Origin: Alteromonas oceanisediminis
GTDB lineage: Bacteria > Pseudomonadota > Gammaproteobacteria > Enterobacterales > Alteromonadaceae
Direction of reading: 5' to 3'
Assembly (NCBI RefSeq): GCF_018474025.1
Contig: NZ_JAHCTA010000001.1
Coordinates: 434,001-498,000, forward strand
DNA: 64,000 bases
Shown here: one piece after another, positions 45,568 through 53,885 of the stretch
Position numbering within the stretch: the first letter of the stretch is position 1
How the letters are laid out: the number at the start of each line of letters is the position of its first letter
The notes under the pieces: generated by a model
Seen by the model: only the letters and a program-made list of their open reading frames with translations
What the model was told of the DNA's origin: nothing
The model's database searches: none
Position numbers and translations under genes: made by a program

Positions 45568-45996
45568 TTAAATATCCAAAACTTGTGGTTGCTGTGCAGC
45601 ATGATTATGCTCAGCGCCAGCGTACACTTTCATTTTGCGGAACATTGCACGGCCTAGAGGACCTTTTGGCAACATACCTTTCACCGCTTTCTCAAGAACC
45701 ATTTCAGGCTTTTTCTCGATCAGCTTTTCGAAAGTTGTATCTTTTAAGCCACCTGGGTAACCAGAATGTGAGTAATAGATTTTGCCTTTCGCTTTGTTGC
45801 CTGTCACGGTGATTTTCTCAGCGTTAACAACAACAATGTAATCACCGGTATCCACGTGAGGTGTATACTCTGGCTTATGCTTACCGCGTAAACGCAGTGC
45901 GATTTCAGACGCTAATCGTCCAAGTGTTTTATCAGTGGCATCAACCACGAACCAGTCTCTTTTTACTGTTTCTGGTTTTGCAACAAAAGTTTTCAT
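45568..45996 (-). CDS. rplM: 50S ribosomal protein L13
   Basis: The 142-residue protein is full length for L13. Characteristic segments are [39 protein letters not shown] and [20 protein letters not shown]. It is first in the rplM-rpsI operon. In E. coli L13 represses its own operon through the mRNA leader; a hairpin in the leader here could do the same. Confidence 0.98.
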   Translation of the reverse strand: MKTFVAKPETVKRDWFVVDATDKTLGRLASEIALRLRGKHKPEYTPHVDTGDYIVVVNAEKITVTGNKAKGKIYYSHSGYPGGLKDTTFEKLIEKKPEMVLEKAVKGMLPKGPLGRAMFRKMKVYAGAEHNHAAQQPQVLDI

Positions 45997-46025
45997 TATT
46001 CGTCACCCGAAAATATAACTGTTAC

Positions 46026-46060
46026 CGACCGCGCGGTATTCAATACGGTTATCGCGGTCG
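46026..46060 (-). promoter_or_regulatory. Hairpin in the rplM mRNA leader
   Basis: On the minus strand CGACCGCG and CGCGGTCG form a perfect 8-base stem, enclosing a smaller GTAT-TGA-ATAC helix, 30 bases upstream of the L13 start codon. Position and shape suit an L13-binding autoregulatory leader as known for the rplM operon of enterobacteria. Direct homology could not be tested. Confidence 0.5.
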
Positions 46061-46285
46061 CCCTAAAATCAACCATTTGACCCCTTCGAGTCTGCTGATT
46101 CTTCCACTTTCCCAAAGTGGGCGTAACTGGGCAGGGCGCGAATTATACAGAATTTGTACAGAAAGCGAAGCGCATTTATAAAATTTATTCAATGAGAAAG
46201 TAACTTTTTACCCAGATTGCACCGTTATCTGATATGTTGGCCGGATGAGTCGTTCAGATTGAAGACGTTTTACGCAGGTTTTTTT

Positions 46286-47215
46286 ATGGCATTAATTGAT
46301 CGCGCGTGTGCCGCCATCGTAAAAATTAGCGTAGCATCATTTGCGCTGCTGTTAGGTTTTTACACCCATGCTCAAGTGACCCGAACGTCACCAACGGTAG
46401 ATGAGAGCGACTTAACTGAACATAAAAATCACATTCAACATGTTGTCTACACCACCATTTCCAATAGCTCTGTCATTCAGCAGTATTACGTCGATTTACT
46501 GGAAAGAGCGCTACTCAATACGGTTGACGATTTCGGCCCTTTCACGTTGAATTCTTTTGCCGTCCCGATGAATCAGGAGCGGCAAATCAAAACCTTACTC
46601 AGTGAAGATGCCGATGTGATGTGGACAATGACGACACCTGCGCGCGAAGCGGCTGTGTTGGCCGTGAAGGAACCTCTCTTGGATGGATTGTTAGGCAAGC
46701 GCGTGTTTTTTGTGGGTCGCGAACAGGTTAACGCTTTGAAAGGGCTGGACACCGCCGCTCTCAAGCGAAAAACGGCGGTACAGGGCAGAGCATGGCCAGA
46801 CACGGCGATTCTTCAACACAATGGCTTTAAGGTCAGTACCATTGAATGGTATGACTGGCAATTTGGCGTGGCAAAGTTACTCACCTCACAAACCGTCGAT
46901 TATTTCCCGCGCGGCGTGGTTGAAGCGCACGCAGAACTTGCCTTACCGCACAATGCCGAGTTGGTGATCGACCCGTACCACTTACTCGAATACAAAACCT
47001 TCATTTATTTCTTCGTTGCACCGTCCAATACCGCATTGCATGAGCGATTGAGTGATGGCTTACGGCGCATGAAAGCATCAGGGGAGTTTTCCCGCATGCT
47101 CGCCTCTTATCCCGGCTATCTGACGGCTCAACAACTGCTTAAGGAAAATAGAACTCGCCACCAATTGGAAAACCCATTCTTTGCCACAGCGACAGAACAA
47201 CCATCACAGCCTTAA
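46286..47215 (+). CDS. Periplasmic solute-binding-like protein (family 3 type)
   Basis: The 309-residue precursor has a signal peptide (about residues 1-30, ending near FYTHAQ) and one type-2 periplasmic-binding domain of about 240 residues. The order HVVYTTISNSSVIQQYYVDL, then DVMWTMTTPAREAAVLAVKEP, VDYFPRGVVEAHAEL, and YKTFIYFFVAPSNTALHERL fits family 3 binding proteins and orphan transporter-less relatives common in Alteromonadales. No permease or ATPase lies nearby. An in-frame start at 46217 lacks a signal; the ATG at 46286 gives one. Ligand unknown; it may be a sensor or scavenging protein. Confidence 0.65.
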   Translation: MALIDRACAAIVKISVASFALLLGFYTHAQVTRTSPTVDESDLTEHKNHIQHVVYTTISNSSVIQQYYVDLLERALLNTVDDFGPFTLNSFAVPMNQERQIKTLLSEDADVMWTMTTPAREAAVLAVKEPLLDGLLGKRVFFVGREQVNALKGLDTAALKRKTAVQGRAWPDTAILQHNGFKVSTIEWYDWQFGVAKLLTSQTVDYFPRGVVEAHAELALPHNAELVIDPYHLLEYKTFIYFFVAPSNTALHERLSDGLRRMKASGEFSRMLASYPGYLTAQQLLKENRTRHQLENPFFATATEQPSQP

Positions 47216-47323
47216 ATCATCGAGCGAAGGCAAAGATTCGCAGAGGCAGACAGTGCAGAATTGGGGGCTGGGAGTCACATGTATCTGCAGATGTTTAACC
47301 CGCTCACTTTTCTAGCCTGGTCT

Positions 47324-48145
47324 TCAAGACTCTGATTTCACACGTTGCCACAACGCTTCAAGCTGGCTGAGTGAGTGCTGGTCTACGCTCAGGCCTTGGG
47401 CGGCCGTATGTTGTTCGATGGATCTAAAGCGTTTTTCAAATTTTAGGTTGGCCTGACGCAACGCCGTTTCAGCATCGATATTTAAATGGCGCGCTACATT
47501 GATTGCCGCAAAAAGCAAATCGCCGAACTCCTCTTGGACAGAGTCCATAGCCGGCTGCTCTGCGGTGATTTCCTGCTTGAGTTCAAGCAGTTCTTCTTCG
47601 ACCTTATCTAATACAGGCATAACATTCGGCCAATCGAACCCCACCTGCGCACAGGCTTTTTGCAGTTCAACCGCTCGGCTTAATGCAGGAAGACCACGGT
47701 GAATGTCATCAAAGATACTTTTCGTTGATCGTGGATCAGTTTTTTTCTGGCGCTTCTCTTGAGCCTTAATCGCCTGCCACTGCTCAGCGAGCGCGTCCTC
47801 GCTTAAATCGTGAGGGGCGTCTGAAAACAGGTGAGGATGACGGCGCACCAACTTATCGGCTATCCGACCCGCGACATCGTCAAAGTCAAACGCGTGCTGT
47901 TCACTGGCAATCTGCGCGTAAAAAACCACCTGAAACAGTAAATCACCCAGCTCGTCATGAATGTCATCTATATCTCCGCGCTCTACCGCATCCGCCACTT
48001 CATAGGCTTCTTCAATAGTGTACCGGAGTAAAGACGACATGGTTTGTTTTCGGTCCCAGCGGCATCCGTTGTCTGGGTCGCGCAATGTGCGCATTATCTC
48101 GAGAAGACGCTGGGTATTGTCTAATGAAACCGGGCTACTGCTCAT
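47324..48145 (-). CDS. mazG: Nucleoside triphosphate pyrophosphohydrolase MazG
   Basis: The 273-residue protein has two tandem MazG domains. The first carries EEAYEVADAVERGDIDDIHD followed by ELGDLLFQVVF (EExxE and ExxD metal motifs). The second has KVEEELLELKQEI and EFGDLLFAAINVARHL. It hydrolyses NTPs to NMP and PPi and in E. coli also lowers (p)ppGpp. Its start codon directly abuts the relA stop, so the pair is coexpressed, which fits its role in limiting the stringent response. Confidence 0.96.
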   Translation of the reverse strand: MSSSPVSLDNTQRLLEIMRTLRDPDNGCRWDRKQTMSSLLRYTIEEAYEVADAVERGDIDDIHDELGDLLFQVVFYAQIASEQHAFDFDDVAGRIADKLVRRHPHLFSDAPHDLSEDALAEQWQAIKAQEKRQKKTDPRSTKSIFDDIHRGLPALSRAVELQKACAQVGFDWPNVMPVLDKVEEELLELKQEITAEQPAMDSVQEEFGDLLFAAINVARHLNIDAETALRQANLKFEKRFRSIEQHTAAQGLSVDQHSLSQLEALWQRVKSES

Positions 48146-50308
48146 TTATCCTTCCTTGCGCATGACATCGACGACGTCCGGAATTTGCAATAAACGCGAT
48201 TTGACCTTGTTCAATGCTTTCACGTTTTGTACTTCAACACTTAACACAATATTCGCTGATTGGTCATTTTTGTTCGTGAGGCTATTGACGCCCAGCAATG
48301 CCACCCGCTCATTCGCCAGCACGGTTGTGATATCACGCAAAATACCGTTTCGATCTGCACAACTCAGCAACAACTGAGCTTCAAAACCAACGTTTAGGTC
48401 GCCCGCCCAGTTCACCTCAATCTCTCGCTCTGGATGCTGCTCTAATAGATGGCTAAGTTGGTCGCAATCCACCCTGTGTACACTTACACCTCGACCTTGA
48501 GTGATAAAACCGACAATAGGTTCTCCCGGCACTGGCTGGCAGCAATTAGCCAAATGACTCATAAGATGACCGACTCCGTCAACAACCACACTGTCCTTTC
48601 GCGGTTTTGGCTTATTGGTTCGTTGCGGCGTACGGATTTCTGGCTCAGGCTCAGGAGGCTTCAGCATTTGTTGTAAGAAGCGAACAATCGACATCACCTT
48701 CAGGTCGCCAGCCCCAATGGCCGTATACAAATCGTCGACATTGCTTTGGTTAAAGCGATCGCACGCGTCAACAGCTGATTTGATGGGGATATGCAGCTTG
48801 TTCAGCTCACGTTCCAACAACTCGCGGCCTGCATCGTGGTTCTTCTCACGATCCTGCTTTTTGAAATAGCTGTGAATGGTCGCTCTGGCGCGGGATGAGT
48901 GCACATAGCCTAAGCCCGGATGCATCCAGTCTCGACTGGGATTGGCTTCCTTACCCGTAAGAATTTCGATCTGATCGCCGCTTTGCAGTCGATAAGTGAA
49001 TGGCACAATACGTTTGTTTACCTTGGCACCAATACAACGATGCCCAATATTCGTATGCACGTAGTAAGCGAAATCCAGTGGCGTGGAGCCTAACGGTAAA
49101 TCCAGTACGTCGCCACGCGGGGTGAAAACGTACACTCGGTCATCAAATACCTGGCTGCGGAGTTCTTCAACCAAATCACCTGACTCGGCCACCTCTTCTT
49201 GCCAGAGCAAAATTTTACGCAGCCAGTTGAGGCGCTCCTCATGCCCGGATGCTTTGCTTTGCGGCCCTTCTTTATATTTCCAGTGTGCAGCCACACCGAG
49301 CTCTGCATCTTGGTGCATCTGCTGCGTGCGTATCTGGATCTCGATTGATCGCCCTTGCGGCCCCAAAATAACCGTGTGGATCGACTGATACCCGTTTGGC
49401 TTTGGCGTGGCAATGTAATCGTCAAATTCTGCAGGAATATGTTTGTAAGTGGCATGCACCACGCCCAACGCGGCATAGCAATCCTGTAATCGATCGGCAA
49501 TGATACGCATAGCGCGTATGTCATAGAGCTGTTCGAAACTCAGGTGTTTTTTCTGCATCTTTTTCCAGATGCTGAAAATATGTTTTGGCCGCCCATACAC
49601 TTCTGCTCGAATACCCTGTTCGGCCAACAGCGTATTTAACGAACTCACCATACTATCGATATATTCGGTGCGATCAGCGCGCTTCTCGTCCAACATGCGC
49701 GCAATGTGTTTGTAAGTTGCGGGATGAAGATACCGAAAGGCAAGATCTTCCAATTCCCATTTAAGCTGCCCAATACCGAGCCGGTTGGCAAGTGGCGCGT
49801 AAATAGAGGCACACTCTGTAGCCACCATGACGCGCGTTTCTTCGTCTGCACGTTTCACTTTTTGCAGCGCACAAATACGTTCGGCCATTTTGATAACCAC
49901 AGCGCGAACGTCTTCTACCATGGCAAGCAGCATTCGCCTGATGCTATCGATCTGCTGCTCGGGCTGTTTGTTACCCTTTTGATTACGACCATGCAATGCG
50001 CGAATGGCTTCCATTTTGCGCACGCCTTCGATCAGACCACTGATCTCTTCACCGAACTGCGTTCTGGTATCCTCGGCCGTTAGCAAGTGCTCTTGGCAAT
50101 AGGGGAAAACTAACGCTGCTTGTAATGTCACATCGTCCATATTCAATTGGTGCAGTATTTCCACCATTTCCTGGCCCACAAACAACGTTTCTGGATTGTC
50201 AGTCACCGAACGCAGTCTTGCTTGTGTGCTTTCAGACAGCGACAGGGCTTCCATCCACTGTTGGAAGGCGGGTCGGGATGCACTGTGTAATTTACGGGTT
50301 GAAACCAT
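48146..50308 (-). CDS. relA: GTP pyrophosphokinase RelA
   Basis: This 720-residue RelA makes (p)ppGpp on stalled ribosomes. The N-terminal HD region is degenerate (no HDxxED; it reads FPYCQEHLLTAEDTRTQFG), so it should not hydrolyse ppGpp, as in RelA and unlike SpoT. The synthetase domain follows (about 230-390: YDIRAMRIIADRLQDCYAAL, then PKPNGYQSIHTVILG), then TGS (VFTPRGDVLDLPLGSTPLDF), helical and zinc-finger-like regions (LANCCQPVPGEPIVG) and ACT. It lies in rlmD-relA-mazG, the gammaproteobacterial order. Confidence 0.97.
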   Translation of the reverse strand: MVSTRKLHSASRPAFQQWMEALSLSESTQARLRSVTDNPETLFVGQEMVEILHQLNMDDVTLQAALVFPYCQEHLLTAEDTRTQFGEEISGLIEGVRKMEAIRALHGRNQKGNKQPEQQIDSIRRMLLAMVEDVRAVVIKMAERICALQKVKRADEETRVMVATECASIYAPLANRLGIGQLKWELEDLAFRYLHPATYKHIARMLDEKRADRTEYIDSMVSSLNTLLAEQGIRAEVYGRPKHIFSIWKKMQKKHLSFEQLYDIRAMRIIADRLQDCYAALGVVHATYKHIPAEFDDYIATPKPNGYQSIHTVILGPQGRSIEIQIRTQQMHQDAELGVAAHWKYKEGPQSKASGHEERLNWLRKILLWQEEVAESGDLVEELRSQVFDDRVYVFTPRGDVLDLPLGSTPLDFAYYVHTNIGHRCIGAKVNKRIVPFTYRLQSGDQIEILTGKEANPSRDWMHPGLGYVHSSRARATIHSYFKKQDREKNHDAGRELLERELNKLHIPIKSAVDACDRFNQSNVDDLYTAIGAGDLKVMSIVRFLQQMLKPPEPEPEIRTPQRTNKPKPRKDSVVVDGVGHLMSHLANCCQPVPGEPIVGFITQGRGVSVHRVDCDQLSHLLEQHPEREIEVNWAGDLNVGFEAQLLLSCADRNGILRDITTVLANERVALLGVNSLTNKNDQSANIVLSVEVQNVKALNKVKSRLLQIPDVVDVMRKEG

Positions 50309-50332
50309 GGAGCACTCTTAATTGTGGCGAAT

Positions 50333-51691
50333 TTATTGCGCAGTGGCCGCACTGAACAGCGAAATCAATTCGCTATGCTTCGTGTACGGAAACATTTCAA
50401 CTAACCCAATTTGTGTTAGCCGATAGCCGCGACTCACGAGCGCTTTAGCATCCCGTGCGAAACTGGCGGGGTTGCAAGAAACGTACACAACCACGGGGTG
50501 CCGCGTTGGGGATAACTCATTGCATACCACTGCGGCCCCCTCTCGCGACGGATCTAAAACCACGGCATCGGCTTTATCTTCTAATAAAGACCGCGTGGCG
50601 CGCGTATCATTCAAATCAATGCAACTAAATTTGCACTGTGCGAGTGCATGACTCACTGCGTAATCCGATGCTTTTTGCACCATTGCATTGACGCCCTCGA
50701 TACCCTGCACGTGAAACCCCGCCCGCGCCAGCGGAATGGAAAAATTACCCGTCCCACAGAAAAGATCGAGTACTTTTGCTCCCGTACCGTGATATTCCCG
50801 CAGCCATGCTAGCACCTGTGCAACCATCTGCTGATTGACCGCATGATTAACTTGCACGAAGTCATTACCACCAATGGGAATTTCAAGTTGCGGTTGCGGG
50901 CTATACGTGACTTGCGCACTCTCACCGTGCAATACCTGCAACCGATGATTATCTCTCTCCACAACCAGCACACAGCGGTGCAATTGTGCCAACGCAAGTA
51001 GCGCTTGCTGATTCTTATCCGCTAAGGGGCGCAGCATTCGTACTTGGATAAGCGTGTTGTTTTCCCCCTCAAGTAACGTGATATGCCCAACATGCTGTGC
51101 TTGATCACAGCCGTCGAACCATGCCTGAAGCGGTTTTAGCAGCGCTTGCAGTGAAGGCGTTAGTACGGCACAGTTGTTTAACCGAAAAACCTGAGAGGAT
51201 TGCGCGGCACGATAACCTAATTTGCGTTGTTGCGGGTTGCGGGCGTCTGTGGCGAGACGTGCTTTGCGCCGATATCCCAGTTGATTGCCAGTTATCGGTG
51301 CTAACCAATTAAGCGGCTCGACATTCGCAGTGGTTTCAAGCAACGTCTGTATCGCGTCCTGACGCCATAAGCGCAATTCAGCAGGCTCGATGTAATCAAG
51401 CTGGCAGCCTCCACACACAGCCGAATGTTCGCAAAATGGTGTAACTCGGGCGGCGCTGGGTGTACACACCGCAGTAACCGAAGCCTTGATGAATCGGCTC
51501 TTCTGCTGGGTAACAGACACATTGACAGTCTCATCGGGAAGCGCACCTTCAACCAAAACAACGGGATCGCGTTGACGCGATACGCCCACGCCCTGATGAT
51601 CCAGCCGATCAATCGACACCCCTTTCATGATCTGATGAGTCGGTGCCTTACGCTTACGCTGGCTCTGTGGAGATTTGAAAAAAGCAACCAT
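50333..51691 (-). CDS. rlmD: 23S rRNA (uracil-1939-C5)-methyltransferase RlmD
   Basis: The 452-residue enzyme has an N-terminal TRAM domain (about residues 23-80), cysteines of a [4Fe-4S] cluster (PFCEHSAVCGGCQLDY plus one near residue 175 in NNCAVL) and a C-terminal SAM-methyltransferase domain. DLFCGTGNFSIPLA binds SAM, DPSREGAA and VYVSCNPASFARD hold catalytic residues. It methylates U1939 of 23S rRNA. The gene is followed closely by relA. Confidence 0.95.
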   Translation of the reverse strand: MVAFFKSPQSQRKRKAPTHQIMKGVSIDRLDHQGVGVSRQRDPVVLVEGALPDETVNVSVTQQKSRFIKASVTAVCTPSAARVTPFCEHSAVCGGCQLDYIEPAELRLWRQDAIQTLLETTANVEPLNWLAPITGNQLGYRRKARLATDARNPQQRKLGYRAAQSSQVFRLNNCAVLTPSLQALLKPLQAWFDGCDQAQHVGHITLLEGENNTLIQVRMLRPLADKNQQALLALAQLHRCVLVVERDNHRLQVLHGESAQVTYSPQPQLEIPIGGNDFVQVNHAVNQQMVAQVLAWLREYHGTGAKVLDLFCGTGNFSIPLARAGFHVQGIEGVNAMVQKASDYAVSHALAQCKFSCIDLNDTRATRSLLEDKADAVVLDPSREGAAVVCNELSPTRHPVVVYVSCNPASFARDAKALVSRGYRLTQIGLVEMFPYTKHSELISLFSAATAQ

Positions 51692-51696
51692 AACGC

Positions 51697-52083
51697 CTAA
51701 CTCACACCTTGCGCTTCGAGAACAACTGTCGCCATCGCATAGCGCTGTTCGTCAGAAATCGACACAAAACTGTGCGTAATACCACGCGCTACACAGAGTA
51801 CTTCAAACTCACCACTAAAGCGCAAGGAAGGTTGCCCTGACTCGCTGTTCTCTACCTGAATGTTCTGCCAACTCACTCCATGACCGATACCCGTTCCAAG
51901 GGCTTTCACCGCAGCTTCTTTCGCGGCGAAACGTTTGGCCAAAAAACGCGCCGGATGATGATGCTGTGAGAAAGTGGCAAGCTCTGCTGGGGTAAGTATG
52001 CGCTCAGCAAGACGACCTGACTTCGCGACCTGTGCCTCGATACGCTCAATTTCAACAATGTCGGTGCCAAGCCCCATGATCAT
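51697..52083 (-). CDS. acpS: Holo-[acyl-carrier-protein] synthase
   Basis: The 128-residue phosphopantetheinyl transferase is full length. GLGTDIVEIERIE holds the Mg-binding Asp and FAAKEAAVKALGTGI the catalytic Glu and Lys. It transfers 4'-phosphopantetheine from CoA to acyl carrier protein. It sits 6 bases after pdxJ and 5 bases before rlmD, so it is part of one transcript. Confidence 0.95.
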   Translation of the reverse strand: MIMGLGTDIVEIERIEAQVAKSGRLAERILTPAELATFSQHHHPARFLAKRFAAKEAAVKALGTGIGHGVSWQNIQVENSESGQPSLRFSGEFEVLCVARGITHSFVSISDEQRYAMATVVLEAQGVS

Positions 52084-52089
52084 AGTCGA

Positions 52090-52821
52090 TTACTGCCGTG
52101 CTTCTATCATTAGTGCGCGCATATCTGAAACCGCTTTGGCCAGTCCGTCAAACGCCGCCCGCGCGATAATGGCGTGACCAATATTCAGTTCATATAATGC
52201 TGGAATAGCGGCAATCGGCTTTACATTGTGATAGTGCAACCCATGACCCGCATTCACGCGTAATCCAATTTTGTCGGCATACTCAATGCCGTGTATCAGC
52301 CGGCTCAGTTCGGCGGTTTGCTCGGCGGCTGTGCTCGCTTCCGCATATTGGCCAGTATGGATTTCAATAAAAGGTGCTCCGCATTCCTGCGCCGCTTCAA
52401 TTTGGCGTTCATCGGCGTCAATAAATAAGGAAACCACGATGCCCGCTTCTGTGAGCCGCTGACATGCTGCTTTAATGTTTTCGAGTTGCCCTGCCACATC
52501 TAAACCGCCTTCGGTTGTAAGCTCCTCGCGCTTTTCAGGCACCAAACAACAGAATGCCGGTTTCAGACGCGTCGCAATGTCCAACATTTCCGCTGTCACG
52601 GCCATTTCAAGATTCAGGCGCGTTTGTACTGTCTGGCTAAGTAATTCAACGTCTCGGTCGGTAATGTGGCGGCGGTCTTCACGCAAATGCACTGTGATCC
52701 CGTCAGCGCCTGCCTGCTCAGCAATACTGGCGGCGTGGACAGGATCGGGATACTGTGTGCCGCGCGCATTTCGTAATGTGGCGATATGGTCAATGTTGAC
52801 CCCTAGGAAAATGTCTTTCAC
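52090..52821 (-). CDS. pdxJ: Pyridoxine 5'-phosphate synthase
   Basis: The 243-residue TIM-barrel enzyme condenses 1-deoxyxylulose 5-phosphate with 3-amino-2-oxopropyl phosphate (the PdxA product) to pyridoxine phosphate. Motifs are [50 protein letters not shown] and the phosphate loop [14 protein letters not shown]. The start is GTG. It follows recO and precedes acpS, the widespread recO-pdxJ-acpS order; pdxA is at 62.2 kb. Confidence 0.97.
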   Translation of the reverse strand: MKDIFLGVNIDHIATLRNARGTQYPDPVHAASIAEQAGADGITVHLREDRRHITDRDVELLSQTVQTRLNLEMAVTAEMLDIATRLKPAFCCLVPEKREELTTEGGLDVAGQLENIKAACQRLTEAGIVVSLFIDADERQIEAAQECGAPFIEIHTGQYAEASTAAEQTAELSRLIHGIEYADKIGLRVNAGHGLHYHNVKPIAAIPALYELNIGHAIIARAAFDGLAKAVSDMRALMIEARQ

Positions 52822-52842
52822 TTGCTAGCCTCTTTTTTTCAG

Positions 52843-53583
52843 TTAGCGAACCGCTTTAAATAATTCTCTGCTTTTCAATGGCTTTTCTCCCAATAGCGGC
52901 TTAAGCGCCACACGCATCAGACGTTTACACGCCGATAAACTTTGCGAGGTCCATTGTTGCTGCCCTATGGCAAGTATATCTGAGCCGCTAAATTGCGTTG
53001 AGTTTGTTCCTTTCGGGCGGATTTCAACGCCAGACAATTCAACAAACCCCAGGTCGTGAACAAACTGATAGTCACTCTCTGCCAAAATAGATCGCTGAAA
53101 ATCTGCACTCAGGTCAAAATCCGGTGCGTAGCCCAATTGCACGAGCAACTGGCACTCGAATTCGCGTAATATCACTTCCAGCGCCATCACTTCGCTTGCC
53201 CCAGACACACTATAAGCGCCCAATTTCCCCAAACAACGCTGATATTCGGCGAAAACATGCTCAAAATCCATTTCTTCCGGCAATACTCTATTGAGTAATT
53301 CATTCACATACATGGCGCAGTACAGCGGTTTGTCGACCAGCGTGATGCGGGACGCGCCCGCCTCAAGTTTACCGATATTTTTCAGCTCATTACGACCCGA
53401 TATCGTCATGTCCAACGCTTGGAAAGATTGTAGCAGGCTCTTTCTGTCTCCCTTGCTACCGCGCACTCCCTTTGCAATGCCACGAAGTTTTCCGCGCTCA
53501 CGGGTAAATAGGTCTACGATGTAACTGGTTTCCCGGTAAGGCGTTCGGTGTAACACATAACCCAGACACTGTTGACTAGGCAC
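52843..53583 (-). CDS. recO: DNA repair protein RecO
   Basis: The 246-residue protein has the N-terminal OB fold (GYVLHRTPYRETSYIVDLFT, REKG-like RERGKLRGIAKGVRG) and a helical C-terminal domain typical of RecO, which with RecR loads RecA on SSB-coated DNA. The zinc cysteines found in some families are absent, as in many gammaproteobacteria. The start is GTG and overlaps the end of the small upstream gene by 8 bases. Confidence 0.93.
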   Translation of the reverse strand: MPSQQCLGYVLHRTPYRETSYIVDLFTRERGKLRGIAKGVRGSKGDRKSLLQSFQALDMTISGRNELKNIGKLEAGASRITLVDKPLYCAMYVNELLNRVLPEEMDFEHVFAEYQRCLGKLGAYSVSGASEVMALEVILREFECQLLVQLGYAPDFDLSADFQRSILAESDYQFVHDLGFVELSGVEIRPKGTNSTQFSGSDILAIGQQQWTSQSLSACKRLMRVALKPLLGEKPLKSRELFKAVR

Positions 53584-53863
53584 GTTTCAGACGCACTATC
53601 TTCATTGTTTCAAATGGAATATCGGCAACCATTTGCGTGGTTGGATAATAGGTCACATTGACCACAGCCCCCTTCAATGAAGCATACGGTTTGCGGCGTT
53701 TGTAAATAAACGGTACGTCGTAACCTTTGATCATGATGGTGTTAATGTACCAGTCATCTTCCTGTCGCTGAACATGCGAACTCACCGTGCACGCCTCGGT
53801 GTGCACCAGATTAGGATGCTTTTTTAACAAACCCGCTAATTCTTTAGGCAGCTTGGTGCTCAT
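53576..53863 (-). CDS. Small conserved-looking protein of unknown function
   Basis: The 95-residue protein has no signal peptide or membrane helix. It is basic at its centre (IKGYDVPFIYKRRKPYASLK) and appears largely beta-stranded, ending MKIVRLKRA. An AGCGACCTCC-type ribosome site (GGAGG on the complementary reading is lacking; GAGCGACCTCCA precedes) makes the exact initiation strength unclear, but the frame fills the recJ-recO gap exactly and overlaps recO by 8 bases, a strong sign of translation. I did not recognise the family. RNA or DNA binding is possible from its charge. Confidence 0.75.
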   Translation of the reverse strand: MSTKLPKELAGLLKKHPNLVHTEACTVSSHVQRQEDDWYINTIMIKGYDVPFIYKRRKPYASLKGAVVNVTYYPTTQMVADIPFETMKIVRLKRA

Positions 53864-53885
53864 TGGAGGTCGCTCAAGAAGGTGA

